Under the pieces are notes generated by a model. That model saw only the letters and a program-made list of their open reading frames with translations, was not told the origin of the DNA and searched no databases. Positions 11,941-22,615 of a DNA stretch of 64,000 bases are shown here, piece after piece. The number at the start of each line of letters is the position of its first letter. The stretch's first letter is position 1. A program made the position numbers and the translations under genes. Location of the stretch: positions 14,055,370-14,119,369 of the forward strand of contig CM057831.1 of the NCBI GenBank assembly GCA_030068075.1, read 5' to 3'. The stretch is from Paguma larvata (lineage: Eukaryota; Chordata; Mammalia; Carnivora; Viverridae).

Positions 11941-12240
11941 CCAAACAAATCTCTCGCACGTCGCGGTGATGCCGTGGCATGGCGAGAGACGGGAGACAGG
12001 GACCACCGGGAACCAACGTGGCTCCTTGTCGGAACTACTCTCCTCCGGGACCGGTGAGACACGCGTTGGCACGCCAACGTCAGCCATCCCGGATTACTGG
12101 CTGGGATGTGGCGCCAGCTCGCGCTTCGATTTCGCTCCTCCATGGAGGCACGGAAGCATCACGCATCCCATTCTTTCAACATTCATCGTGCGCCCGCGGT
12201 GACCCGGGCACGGTCGTGTCTTTTAGGAGCTCCTCGTTGC
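11941..12240. promoter_or_regulatory. CpG-island-like segment, candidate promoter or regulatory element
   Basis: I counted 32 CpG dinucleotides in 300 bp. That is about the number expected from base composition or more, whereas surrounding DNA is strongly CpG-depleted. It is not part of any SINE or LINE I recognise. A consensus donor, ccg followed by gtgag, has its GT at 12054-12055, and a polypyrimidine acceptor ends at 12493. An AATAAA lies at 12431-12436. This could be the promoter and first exon of an unannotated transcript, a distal regulatory element or a CpG-rich unknown repeat. No open frame of note crosses it. Confidence 0.5.
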
Positions 12241-12736
12241 TCTGCTTTTGCCAGAGAGACTGTGACATGCCCCTCAGCCCGGCATGGACTTGACTCTACT
12301 TTCTCCCTGGGGAAGTCCTGCCCATTCCTCAAGGGTGGGCTCGGAGTCATTTCCTTTCTCCTCTTTCCTAGTCCTCACCTCGGTGAGAATTCATCATTCT
12401 TTCTCCTCCCAAGTGGCACAGAAGGGATCCAATAAAAGTGCCGGCTGCCACCCTACCTCTCCTCTGCCTTTATTTTTTTCCATCTCCCCATAGCTTATAG
12501 GATGCACTTTTCCCTAGTTCTGGGAAAATGCTAACAGGAGGAAGTGTATTAGTGGCCTAAACCTCAGGAAAGAGAGTCTCGTGATTAAGTTCATATATAT
12601 ATATTTTTTTTGCATTGAAAATCTCTTTGAGTTCAAATATAGCTGCAGGGCCCCTAAGTGCCTTTCTCAAAACTTATTACTGAACTGAAATAGGAACAAG
12701 GAGTCATGCTACACTTTCCTCCAAGGTGGTATATAG
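12241..12736. other. Pyrimidine-rich unassigned DNA
   Basis: The acceptor-like tract tttttttccatctccccatag ends at 12493, and a (TA)n run lies at about 12595-12603. No gene or repeat family is recognised. Confidence 0.45.
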
Positions 12737-12995
12737 GATGGAGGCTGAGAGCATGGAATTTGAAGTCCGGATTTGGCTGCCTCCAAATCCTGGCCCTGCC
12801 GTTTACTCACTGGGTTACTACTCTGTGGGAAGGTACTCAATATGTATGTGCCTGGGTTTTCCCATCTTTCAAACGGGCATAATAATAGAACATAGTTTAT
12901 AAGGCAGGTGTGAGGTTGAAATATGTTAATGCATGGAATTACTTGGAACATCGTATGGCACTTAATACGTGTTCAAGAGAGGCTGGTTATTAGTT
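12737..12995 (+). repeat. MIR (mammalian-wide SINE)
   Basis: The order of landmarks follows MIR: gagagcatggaatttgaagt, then a tcctggccctgcc block, a cccatctttcaaacgggc block and a closing tggcacttaatacgtgttca. It is an ancient tRNA-derived element with no activity. Confidence 0.75.
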
Positions 12996-13490
12996 GTCGT
13001 TCTCCAGAGAAAATAACTCCTCCCTGGAGCTTACTCTGATGGTATCTTCATGTCAGATTTATCTGAATTCTTTGAGGCTCCATTTCGCAAAACCCGACTG
13101 CTGGAGACAGATACGTTGAGTCCTCCTAGTATTTTTGAAAAGTAAGTCGTTCGAAGTGAGGACTCAGAATTTGAGTTTCAGTATCTTTACCATCGTTGTG
13201 TATCTTACCTGCAAGATGGTACTCAACTCCCCTCATTGTCTATTGCCTCGACTTGAAAAGGAGAGGTGGTCGTTGGCCCCTCGCGGGATTGCTGTGATGC
13301 TCACCCGAATGTGCTGAGATCGGGGTGAAGTCAACAGCGTGGAAGTGTCTAGCATCCCGCGTGACAGCCTTAATAAAGGTTTAATCTATTCTTCTATTTT
13401 CTTTTAAAAAAGGCTTCATGGCCGTTGAATCTGACCCACCTGGGATGAGCCCTGAGCACTCTGATGGTGGCTTTCAGTGTGCCAGGTGTG

Positions 13491-13493
<3 letters not shown>

Positions 13494-13527
<34 letters not shown>
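13494..13527 (+). repeat. (AC)n microsatellite
   Basis: About 16 AC units, with one interruption near the end. A likely length-polymorphic marker. Confidence 0.97.
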
Positions 13528-13528
<1 letters not shown>

Positions 13529-15319
13529 GATCTAGATCCAGACATGGAATCGCTTAATCCTCAGTAGCCCTCTGCAGCAGTACTATCATGCCCACTCATT
13601 CTGGTAGCAGCTCCATTTCCCCTAAAGACCAAGAGTCTTTCCCCAAAGCCCAGCTGGGGTCAAGCCTCCGCTCTTGCCTTCCTCAAAACAGCATTCTTTT
13701 CTCTGGGGCGGCTCCTGCCCGTTGGGCTTTTGTGTTGAATGGGCTAATCTCAAGATTCCATTCTTTGCCCTCCTCTCCTTCCAAATGGCCAGAAGGCTGG
13801 GTCTCCGGAGCTAAGCGTTGTGTAAACCACGCTCTTTGGCTATAGTGTCCTAGGTGGTCTGACTCTCTTCTATAAAGTCTGCCTCTGCTACCAAATTAAT
13901 CCCCCTCCTGTGTTTTCGGGCCTAGAAAATATGCCTTCTTCCAAACATGGGCCCTCCTAGCCTTTGCGGTTCATGCTGCTTGCTGAGTTCGCAGCCCATT
14001 GCCGGCCACGGGGGTTGGCCGACTAAACCTCTGCATTTTCTTGTCCAGGTGCCGAGGTTCTATTTTGTGCATTTGTGAACCGGAAGTGACCAAAGTCATC
14101 CGCAGGTCCGTAATTCATGAATAAAAGTGTTCAGAAGAGACTCATGTAAAGGAGAGGTGCATGATGCTTGGTGAGCAAGTGACCATGGAGATAGTGAGTG
14201 CAGGAAACAACTGAGCTTTGCATCTGGGGCCTTTAGGAGGCTTTGAACCAGTGGCCCTGCAGGTGGGGAACACAGGGGCATCATGCTCAGACCCCGCCTC
14301 TTGACTAATGAACATGGATTGTCAGGCGACAGAGGGAACCCTGATCACCGACATTGACTCTTGGTACAGAACCACTGCGGAAACCACCAGGAGAGACAGC
14401 TAGTATGCCTGGTGAAGCTTCTCCGCATTGCCTTCGGCGAACAAAATGCACACTTCTTTTTTAGAGTGGTTGATTTGAGTGGGAACTAACACGAGGGAGA
14501 GATGGGGTGACTTTCTAAATGGAGTGAAAGGTGAGCCAAGGGTAAGCCACTTGGACAAAATGGCGGCAGGGATGAAGTAACAAGTGGTGCTTGTCTCTAG
14601 CATCCAGCTAAGAGTCGTTTGCCAAGACTCTCACCTTTGACCCGTTTAGAGGCCCTCTCGCTGGGTCAGAGCAAAGAGCAGCCTCCTGACCATTCATTCC
14701 ACGTCCCTTGGCTGACCGAGGGAGGCCAATTAGGTGCAATTGTGATGGACGCGGGAGGGAAAGTTTCCTCTATTCCACTGACCCTTCGGGTGACTCCGTC
14801 TGTCTTAGAGGCCAGAGGGGTGGAAGGTGGGGGGCTATTCTCCACCTCATCCATCCACAGGCAGCCCTGTGTGCAGTGATTGGTTCTGTTCCTTAGCCTC
14901 ACCTCCTCGCGGCCCTCAGATCTAATGCCCTCGCGTCTCCCCCAAATACAGAAAATTACTGTTTGCCATTTCAGGAGCTGGATGTTTAGGGGTGGGAGGA
15001 AGAAAGATAACATATAAATACTAGTTATTGGTTCAATGTCTGTTTTGTTTCAGAAGTAGCACTTACACTGGTAAAGGGCGGCAAATGTCAGTCCTACTTG
15101 CACCACCCGCTTCCCACTGCCTGCCTTTTTCTCACTGTGGGATACAATGAGTGAATTCATCAGAGGCATTTCAGAGAAAGGCTGAAGACTAATGTATTGG
15201 GGTTCTTCCAGGACTTCCAACTAGTTTAAAAATCTAACAAGCTTGCTAAATGTTAGGGCTCCCGAAGTACCCCTAAGACATATTCATCAACTACCGGGGA
15301 TTAAAATCAATGTGCTTTG

Positions 15320-15321
<2 letters not shown>
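13528..15321. other. Unassigned single-copy-looking DNA
   Basis: No CAN-SINE, LINE-1 or LTR is recognised. Several overlapping frames of 60-115 codons lie on opposite strands with no domain similarity, so I treat none as a gene. Confidence 0.5.
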
Positions 15322-15371
<50 letters not shown>

Positions 15372-15373
15372 AC
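15322..15373 (+). repeat. (GT)n-(GC)n-CACA microsatellite
   Basis: About 19 GT units pass directly into gcgcgcgcgcacac. The whole tract is alternating purine-pyrimidine, the classic Z-DNA-prone pattern. Confidence 0.97.
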
Positions 15374-15893
15374 TGGCAGCTGCCTTTGCAAACAGGGCTT
15401 TGGGAAACGTGTATAATCGCATCCTTTCCCTCTATGTCCAGGAACTCCAATCTGCTACTGTGCCACATCAGGTATGAAATGAAAGACAAACGACAAGGCA
15501 TCTAAACAGAAGAGGGAAGCTGGAGTAACTGTAGTTTTTATGTTAGGGAGAGTCATGGAGAGAAAAGAAGCATTGTATCTCGGATTAACAGAACCGCAGG
15601 ATTTCATTAATGACAGCCCAGCTTTTTAGCGAAAAGGAAGATAGTTAGGGCAGTAAAAGAGAACACGACGAGAATGCGTTCGGCTAATTGGAAATGTATA
15701 TTATCTCGGGGCGATGTGTGTGCGGGGGAGGGGGGCAGGGGTGGAGGAGGAGAAACGGGGAGCGAGAAGCTGGCAGGGGAGAACTGGGCCTAGGGCACCC
15801 CAGGTTGGGCTGAACCAATGGGGGCAGTTAAAGGGCCCTTTCTTGTAGACAGGCCCGCTGGTACCCACAGCCCTCCCTCCCCTGCCCCCCCTT

Positions 15894-15911
15894 CCCCCCC
15901 CCCCCCCCCCC
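15894..15911 (+). repeat. Poly-C run
   Basis: An uninterrupted run of about 18 C follows cctgccccccctt. It is a possible i-motif/G-quadruplex site and a common place for sequencing length errors. Confidence 0.95.
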
Positions 15912-16605
15912 GTTCCCTTTTAATTCAGTGGCTACGTAGGGGCTTCTTTGATGGCAGCTTTGAAGTTGGTGGCTTTGAGATTACTCTTCCTCTGTGACCT
16001 TGACCACCAGCCATGAGGTTAGGGGGGAAGGGGAGGGGAGGAGGAAGGCGCTGGAGTTGGAAAAAGGAAAGGAAGGAGTGGGGAGGGGAAGGGAAGGCCG
16101 CCCTAAGACATTTCTGCAGCATTCCATGACTTTTCCGATCACTCTGCAAACTTGAAATATGATTGCAGCCTTTGCGCCGGGAAGGAAAGAAACCATTTAA
16201 ATGAAAAATTAGCTGCCTTAGCAGGTCAAGCACATAGTTACATTAATGTCGTGTAGAACAATAAATCAACTTCGATCTCCAATTGAAAAAATGCTAATTT
16301 AGCCCAGCGATTCACTGATTGTACTTTCCTCTGATAGAAATCTTTTCTTTTATTTAATGCGAAGCCGTGATTTGACAGCCTCCTCTAATGGTGCTCACAG
16401 ACTCTCAGCGTTTCAGTGGAATGCTGATCATGGTTTTAATATTCCATGCAGCTCTGCCCCCTCTGATTTCACGCTCACACATTAACGAGAGCTGACACTG
16501 GAGATTAGACGCAGACAGCTGGAATGCCAGGTCTTTGTTGAAGCATGGACAGGAGCCAATGTCGTTCAACCACAGCCAAGAGGGACCTGGGAAAGTCTTC
16601 TTAAG

Positions 16606-16665
16606 AAGGAGGGGAAGGCGGGGTGGGGGGGCTGGAGGGAGGGCGGGAGCGGGGGATGGGGGCAG
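16606..16665 (+). other. G-rich tract with G-quadruplex potential
   Basis: At least five runs of three or more G, separated by short loops, lie within about 60 bases on the plus strand. A second G-rich tract lies at about 15724-15770. Confidence 0.7.
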
Positions 16666-17799
16666 AAAGAAAGCCAAGGTAGTTTCTGAAGGGCATAGGA
16701 AAAGAGATATTTGCGGAGAGCCCTTTTGTCTCCGAAATCCACATTCGAATCAATTCTGATTTATTTCGAGGAAGTGGATCATTACGGGGAAATCCCAAAT
16801 CGGTTGCAGTATTTTTCTGTAAACTCTGAAAATACAAGTGCGGTGCCCGGAAATGGAAACGGCTCCCTGCTTCGGCTGCTCCCCAGCCTGTCGAAGAAAC
16901 AATGGTGATTAGGAGCTGGAGGAAGCATGCTTACATAAGGAAATGTGTTCTCCTCTTTGCCTTAAAAAAAAATCGCTTACTTCCAGGTGAATAGATGGGG
17001 AAATAAAACTAGATTTATGAGCCGGGGCTGCCTGCTCAACTAGTGACTACCCAGGCAAGAAAGGAAGTCTCATAGCCTAACTGCCTTGATCCTAATAAAT
17101 TGTTTCCTGATACCAGAAATCAAATAAAGCTCCATAGTTTCATCTAAACCACGAAGCAACTCGCGCTCAGAGAGGGCCCATATTGCCAGGGGAAAAGGCA
17201 GGGTGCCGCCTGAAACAGTGGCACACAACTTTCTCGAAAAGAAAATGACAGATGATCAAGTTTGCAAAGCTGGAACATTAATACTATGTCAAAAAAAAAA
17301 AAAAAAAACTGTTTCTGCTCCCGGGGGAAACCAATTGAGTAGAAATAACAAATGTCCTTCTTGCTAACTGTATCATTAATAATAATCGTACTTTGCATTT
17401 TTATGGGATACCAGGATTCGAGAGCCCTTTATAAATATTCATAGGGGAAGGCTGGGGAAGAAAGGTGAATGTACCCATTCCAGAGGCGTGAACGGAGTGA
17501 CTGAGACCCAGGCCCCTGCAGGGGCTCGCCTGGACAGAAGTAGCTAACGAATCGCAAAGCCGCATGCTACGGTGGTGCGAGGCCCTTCAGCCTCCCACTG
17601 CTCTGTCCTAGGAGTGTGGCTTTCGTCGGGGGGTTGGGTGAACTGATCTATCTTGTATCCTTTTGGCCTGTTGTTCTTATTCGTCCTTGTTCTTGGTCTT
17701 GGTTGGACCACTGTCACTGACATAGGTTTGTAAACTCAGCCAGTGTTTTGTTTACTGAGCCAAAGGAATATGAGTTAGGTGGGATATTTATCTATATCC

Positions 17800-17800
<1 letters not shown>

Positions 17801-17846
<46 letters not shown>
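17801..17846 (+). repeat. (AC)n microsatellite
   Basis: About 22-23 uninterrupted AC units. A likely polymorphic marker. Confidence 0.97.
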
Positions 17847-17848
<2 letters not shown>

Positions 17849-17899
17849 ACATATGATATATATTACATATATCACTGATACTTTAATAAAAATGCAGAG

Positions 17900-18135
17900 A
17901 TCATATCAGAACTGTTAAGAGCACAGCTTCTAACAGCATATATCAGAGTGATTAAGAACAAGTCAGACAGATTTATACATGAATCTGTTCTTTTACTGGC
18001 TCTGTGACGTTTAGCAACATACTTAACTTCTCTCTATGCCTCAATTTTCTTGTCTGTAAAATGGGAGTTAAAAAGAAAGAACCCTTAGCACAGTGCCTGA
18101 CCTATAGTAAGCACTCGATGAAAATTATTATTCTT
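17900..18135 (+). repeat. MIR
   Basis: MIR landmarks in order: gttaagagcacagcttct, tggctctgtgacgtttagca, ttgtctgtaaaatgggag and cagtgcctgacctatagtaa. This is the plus-strand orientation. Confidence 0.85.
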
Positions 18136-18324
18136 GTTGTTATTTTCATATAGTCGCTGGGGCGGTTCAATGAGAAAACACACACACACACAGGCGTGCA
18201 CACACACCAACACACTGCTTGGTTGGTTAGAATATATAATCCTAACGCACTCTTACTGCCTTCAGAGTCGTCTCTTTGAGGATTGACACTTATTTCCAAC
18301 GTAACGCAAAAGTGCTCCCCACGG

Positions 18325-18437
18325 GCTGACATATGTAAGGGATGAATCACTGGATTCTACTCCTGAAACTGACACTACACTATATGTTACCTAAATAGAA
18401 TTTAAAATAAATGAATGAATGAATGAATGAATGAAAT
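18325..18437 (+). mobile_element. LINE-1 3' end, severely 5'-truncated
   Basis: The sequence gaatcactggattctactcc and the following tgaaactgacactacactat match the terminal 3' UTR of carnivore L1. The expected A-rich tail has become an (AATG)n microsatellite at 18404-18437. No coding part remains. Confidence 0.75.
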
Positions 18438-20231
18438 AAAATGTGCTCGAAGCATGCTTGGAACCCTTCTTTACAATCACGGGTGGACTCACTCTATTGA
18501 CGCTCTCTCTTAAATATCTTCAAACGGGGCGCATCTCCCTCCTCAGAGGGAGGATTTGTTGTTGGAAGTTACTAAAACTTGGCCCGAAGTTATGGCCAAT
18601 GACGATGTGGGCAATCACGCCGAGGAAACATTGTTTGGGAATCACATGCCCAGTAAAGAGATTGGACTGGTTTTCGCTTATGGCACATAAACCGAATCCA
18701 ATCACGATTCTGAAAAAGACCCGTTGAGCAACCGTAGCTGTTTTTGGAATCTACACATAGCCTCCCAAGGAGAGCACTTAGAAGGGATCATGGCTTCTGA
18801 TTCGTTTGTGGGGGAAAAAACAAAACTCGTTTCTTCCACGGTCACTGTTGCAGACTGGCCTTCCCCGCCGTGGCCCAGAGTGCCATCCAGAAGGGAAGGG
18901 CGGGCCCATGAGTGCTTCCGAGCTTCCGCGGAAGTTCGCTTCTCTTGGCTTTGCCGTCTCAGCTCATGGACAGCTTTAGTGCGGGGTCAATTTGCTCATT
19001 TATTTAGAATTGCTGAAGCATCTGCTGGGCTTCTGATGGGTACTAAAGATGAAAGTTTACGGAGTTATGATCCCTACCCTCAGGGGCCTCGCAGTCTGAT
19101 AGGGAAGGCAGTATGGAGGGTTGAGTGCTGTGGTAGAGGGACATGTCAGGTGTGGGCAGATCCTGGAGGGCCCATATACATCACGCCCTAGTGTGTGGAC
19201 TTTATCTTAGAGGTGAGAGGAAGCCATGGACCATGAAAGCTGAGAAGAGAGATGTTCCAATCTGCCTTTTGCTTTTCTTCTATCTACCCCCTGGGCCTGA
19301 CCTCCATGTCTTAAGAACTGACCAAATCTTAGACTCCCTACCTTAGGCCTGAACATGGCTGAGACCCTGTTGTCCCTTTTCTTGATCTCTCCCCCTTATG
19401 AGGGAGCAATTTGGCTGAGAGAGAGAGGAGACCTTTCCAGTGTCCTCCCTCCAGGAAGATTTAGGAAGTGTGATTTATTATAACTTCAGTTATGAAAGGT
19501 TTGGGTTTGGCTTAAAAGTTGTTTGTTTGTTTGTTTGTTTTTAACTTACAACGTCTGAGTCTGTTCCAAGGGCTGTAAACCAGGGCAGACTTCCAGGGGC
19601 CCCAGGTAGCAGCCCCCATAGTCACATTACTTACAATCAATAATAAATGGCTTTGACCAAAGGGGAGAGTGAATAAGCTGAAGAGAATACTTAAGAACCT
19701 AAAGACGTGAGAGAGTGCTTCTGGTGGTTAGGTAGCATTGAGCCTATACATGCAATATTGCAAGTATAGAATAGTCTAGAAAACAAGAAGCCTGGGGTAG
19801 TTTGATTTATACCTCATTGCTTTGCCTCTCTGACGTTGGAGGCAGGGGTACCATTTGTGCCAACCCACTGTCATTGAAATAGATCCATTGTTCAGCGTGC
19901 ATGGATAAGTATCCAGACTTTGTGCGTTCACTCAAGGTCACAGCACCTAGAAGCGTGTAAAGAAGATGTAGGCTGCAATTGTCTCCTCGGATCTGAATTG
20001 TCTGGCGTCTTTGGTGTATTTTAACCATTCTGAATGGCCACGATAACAACACCTCTCAGAAGACTGGTTCTGAGTCTCACTACTGTGCTGCATAAAGGTT
20101 TCAGGGGGGTTATAAGCATAGCATTTGTGGCTAAATGGCTAAAATTTGCATGAAATTTAATTGGGCAAAAATCAGGGAGGTTAGTTAGTCCTGTATGTCA
20201 TCCTCATCATCTCCTTTCTAGGGTGTTTGTA
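18438..20231. other. Unassigned DNA
   Basis: The longest open frame in the window (155 codons, 18724-19191, plus strand) lies here. It shows no domain, signal peptide, repeat or splice context that would support a gene. A segment near 18990-19150 has the style of very old LINE debris but is not named. A (GTTT)n run lies at about 19521-19541. Confidence 0.45.
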
Positions 20232-20240
20232 TGTTTTCTT

Positions 20241-20450
20241 TTTTTAAATATTTCTTTATTTTTGAGAGAGAGAGATTGACAGATATGAGCGGGGGAGGGG
20301 CGGAGAGAGAGGGAGACACAGAAGCCGAAGCAGGCTCCAGGCTCTGAGGTGTGGGCACAGAGCCCGACGTGGGGCTCGAACCCATGAACCGTGAGGTCAT
20401 GAGATGAGCTGAAGTCGGACGCTTAACCGACTGAGCCGCCCAGGCACGCC
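20241..20450 (-). mobile_element. CAN-SINE, minus strand
   Basis: Near-consensus minus-strand copy with head ctgagccgcccaggc at the right end. The target-site duplication tgttttctt is seen at 20232-20240 and 20458-20466. It ends a SINE-free interval of almost 12 kb. Confidence 0.92.
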
Positions 20451-20466
20451 ACCAGTCTGTTTTCTT

Positions 20467-20926
20467 GAGTGGGAAAGAAAGGGGTGGCTACAGGAATTAG
20501 GGAATCTCTGAAGAGCCCCCAGAGAGCGTGCTGTATATGCTAATTTATGCTAATGTCACGTACATCCCCACACACAAAAAAGGTTGAGAGCAAGTATGCC
20601 AGAAAACGACCTTCAGTGTAAACACGGGCGTCTCATGTATGCAATTCAAATGGAGTTTAGTTACTGTGAGATGAGAAGAGATGACATCACATATAGTCTC
20701 TCAGTAACTGAGTTCCACGATATATCCCTCGAGCCTGGTATCTGCTGCAGGATCCAAAAGAACAGGTTGGATGCAAAGCAGTCTATTTATTTGTCCCATT
20801 ATTATTTAATCTTAGTTACTTTTATTCAGTCTACAGATGTTCCAATTCCTTCAGTTTGTCTCTGAGCAGTTCCTGGGATTATTAAGAACTATAATAGAAA
20901 TCATGGAAGTCATAGGTAATGGGAAT
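20467..20926. other. Unassigned DNA
   Basis: No repeat or gene is recognised. The 93-codon open frame at 20584-20865 has no recognisable feature. Confidence 0.45.
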
Positions 20927-21320
20927 CAAAATTTGTTGAACACCTACTGCATGTTGGTTGATTATATAATATACACATACATATAATATACACATAATAC
21001 AATACATATATTGGTCGGTTATACACATATTATATATGTACATATAGTATACATATAATGTACATGTATAATATAAATATGGGTATACTAATACCCATAT
21101 TTAATATATCAATAAATACTGGGTACATATACTTTATATATATGTATAGATAATATATTTAATCCTCACAATAATTCTGCAAGGTTTTGTCCCCAAATGA
21201 AGGATTCTAACACACACACACAAAACCTAAATAATTGCCCCCATAACGTCAAACCTTGGAAATAATAAAGGAGTAATTTGAATCCAGATCTTTTTTGAAT
21301 CCCCAAACCCTTGCTTCTTT
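20927..21320 (-). repeat. MIR split by an AT-rich expansion
   Basis: A minus-strand MIR starts with tgttgaacacctactgcatg and resumes with tttaatcctcacaataattc near 21159. It is separated by about 190 bases of TA-rich simple sequence at roughly 20963-21150. Confidence 0.65.
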
Positions 21321-21594
21321 TCTGACCATGTGCCTTTTATGGGGTTGCCGGGCAAAGTAAGGTAGAATGCATAAATTCTCAGTGGGGCCCCAGGAGGCTA
21401 TAAGGGCAGGATTGGGCCCAGTCTAAAATTTGAAGTCTGGGAACTGATTTAAATAATCAGGACCAAGTAGGGCTCATCCATGATAGAACCCAATGGTACA
21501 CAGAAGCCAAACCGTGTGAAATTGCCAATACTTGACCATTCTTCATCTACGAAGATGGAAACTTTATATGGTTCAACTCCATAAAAGTAGGACA

Positions 21595-21812
21595 GGGGCG
21601 CCTGGGTGGCTCAGTCAGTTAAGTTGTCTGACTTCTGTTCAGGTCATGATCCCGTGGTTTGTGAGTTCAAGCCCTGCGTCGGGCTCTGTGCTGACAGCTT
21701 GGAACCTGGAGCCTGTTTCAGATTCTGTGTCTTTCCCTCTGCCCCTCCTCTGCTCGCATTCTGTGTCCCTCCATCTCTCAAAAATAAATACACATTAAAA
21801 ATTTTTTTAAAA
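21595..21812 (+). mobile_element. CAN-SINE
   Basis: Full plus-strand copy beginning ggggcgcctgggtggctcag, with B-box gtgagttcaagccctgcg and tail aataaatacacattaaaa. No certain target-site duplication was found. Confidence 0.93.
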
Positions 21813-21835
21813 ATAAGCTAAAATTTTTTTGTATA

Positions 21836-22285
21836 AAAAGGCAAATTTCAGATTTCAGAGAACATGGCTCACCAGACTGTCTCATTTCTAGAGTGTTCTG
21901 AAGAGTTTCATTTTTTTTTTTTTCTAAACCTGAAGTCTGGGGGCTACGAATGCAGACTGGTCTCTTCTTAGCACGAGTTTTTATGCAATTTATGACAGTT
22001 AATCTCATGTTAGATTTACTTTGAGTCTAAGTCACAGCGTAATGAATTTTGGACAAATGGGCCGCCTGCCTGGTGAACACCAAGTAAGGGATGTCGATCA
22101 GGTCTTCCCTTGCATCCGGGATGGGCCTTTGCACCATCAGCAATTAATCTGAGTTATGTTAAATTGGCAGCGTCATTGGGGAGACACAATATTTTACGCT
22201 ATTGTCACCATTGGTAACTAATCCAGGATTCATTGATCAGGTTAGTCGATCATTAGCAAGACCCAGACACAAGTCGGCCCCAAAT
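21836..22285. other. Unassigned DNA
   Basis: A T run lies at 21911-21924. No gene or repeat family is recognised. Confidence 0.45.
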
Positions 22286-22510
22286 AGATTCACCCAGTAT
22301 TTATTGAGTATCTGCTATATATATCAGACACTGGTCCAAAGACTTTGATTGCATGATTTCACTGACTCTGCACCATAATTCCAACACGTAGATGTCTCCG
22401 TCAAAAAAGGATGAAAGTGAGACTCGGAAAGGTGAAATGAACTTGTGAGAGTCACATCACGAGCAAGAGGGGAAGCGTGAGCTTTGGATCCAGGTCTTTT
22501 GACCCTAAGA
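22286..22510 (-). repeat. MIR
   Basis: Minus-strand MIR: agtatttattgagtatctgc, then cagacactggtcc, a degenerate deletion-bearing middle and a closing ggatccaggtcttttgaccc. Confidence 0.75.
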
Positions 22511-22615
22511 TCAGAGATGGGGACAACGGAGGGAACGGCTCCCATGAAGTGCCACACTGGGAGGGTCTGGGAAAATGCAGGGCCCCTGAGAATACCAGGG
22601 AGCAGGAACTGTACT

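Larger units (their letters stand above)
15700..17560. promoter_or_regulatory. Candidate conserved non-coding / enhancer block
   Basis: This stretch lacks recognisable transposons and contains homeodomain-like AT cores: aaattagctg near 16206, ctaatttagc near 16293 and ataaatca near 16261. A TGACAG motif (MEIS/TGIF-like) lies near 16373. G-rich tracts flank it, and a C run occupies 15894-15911. These traits are typical of developmental enhancers, but conservation cannot be judged from one sequence. Confidence 0.35.

Noticed and set aside
12431..12436. AATAAA as the polyadenylation site of a CpG-island transcript
   Set aside because: A single AATAAA is common by chance, no GT-rich downstream element was clear, and it lies upstream of the acceptor-like site.
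18724..19191. 155-codon open frame, the longest in the window
   Set aside because: No recognisable domain, no splice or promoter context and ordinary composition. In 64 kb a frame this long is compatible with chance.
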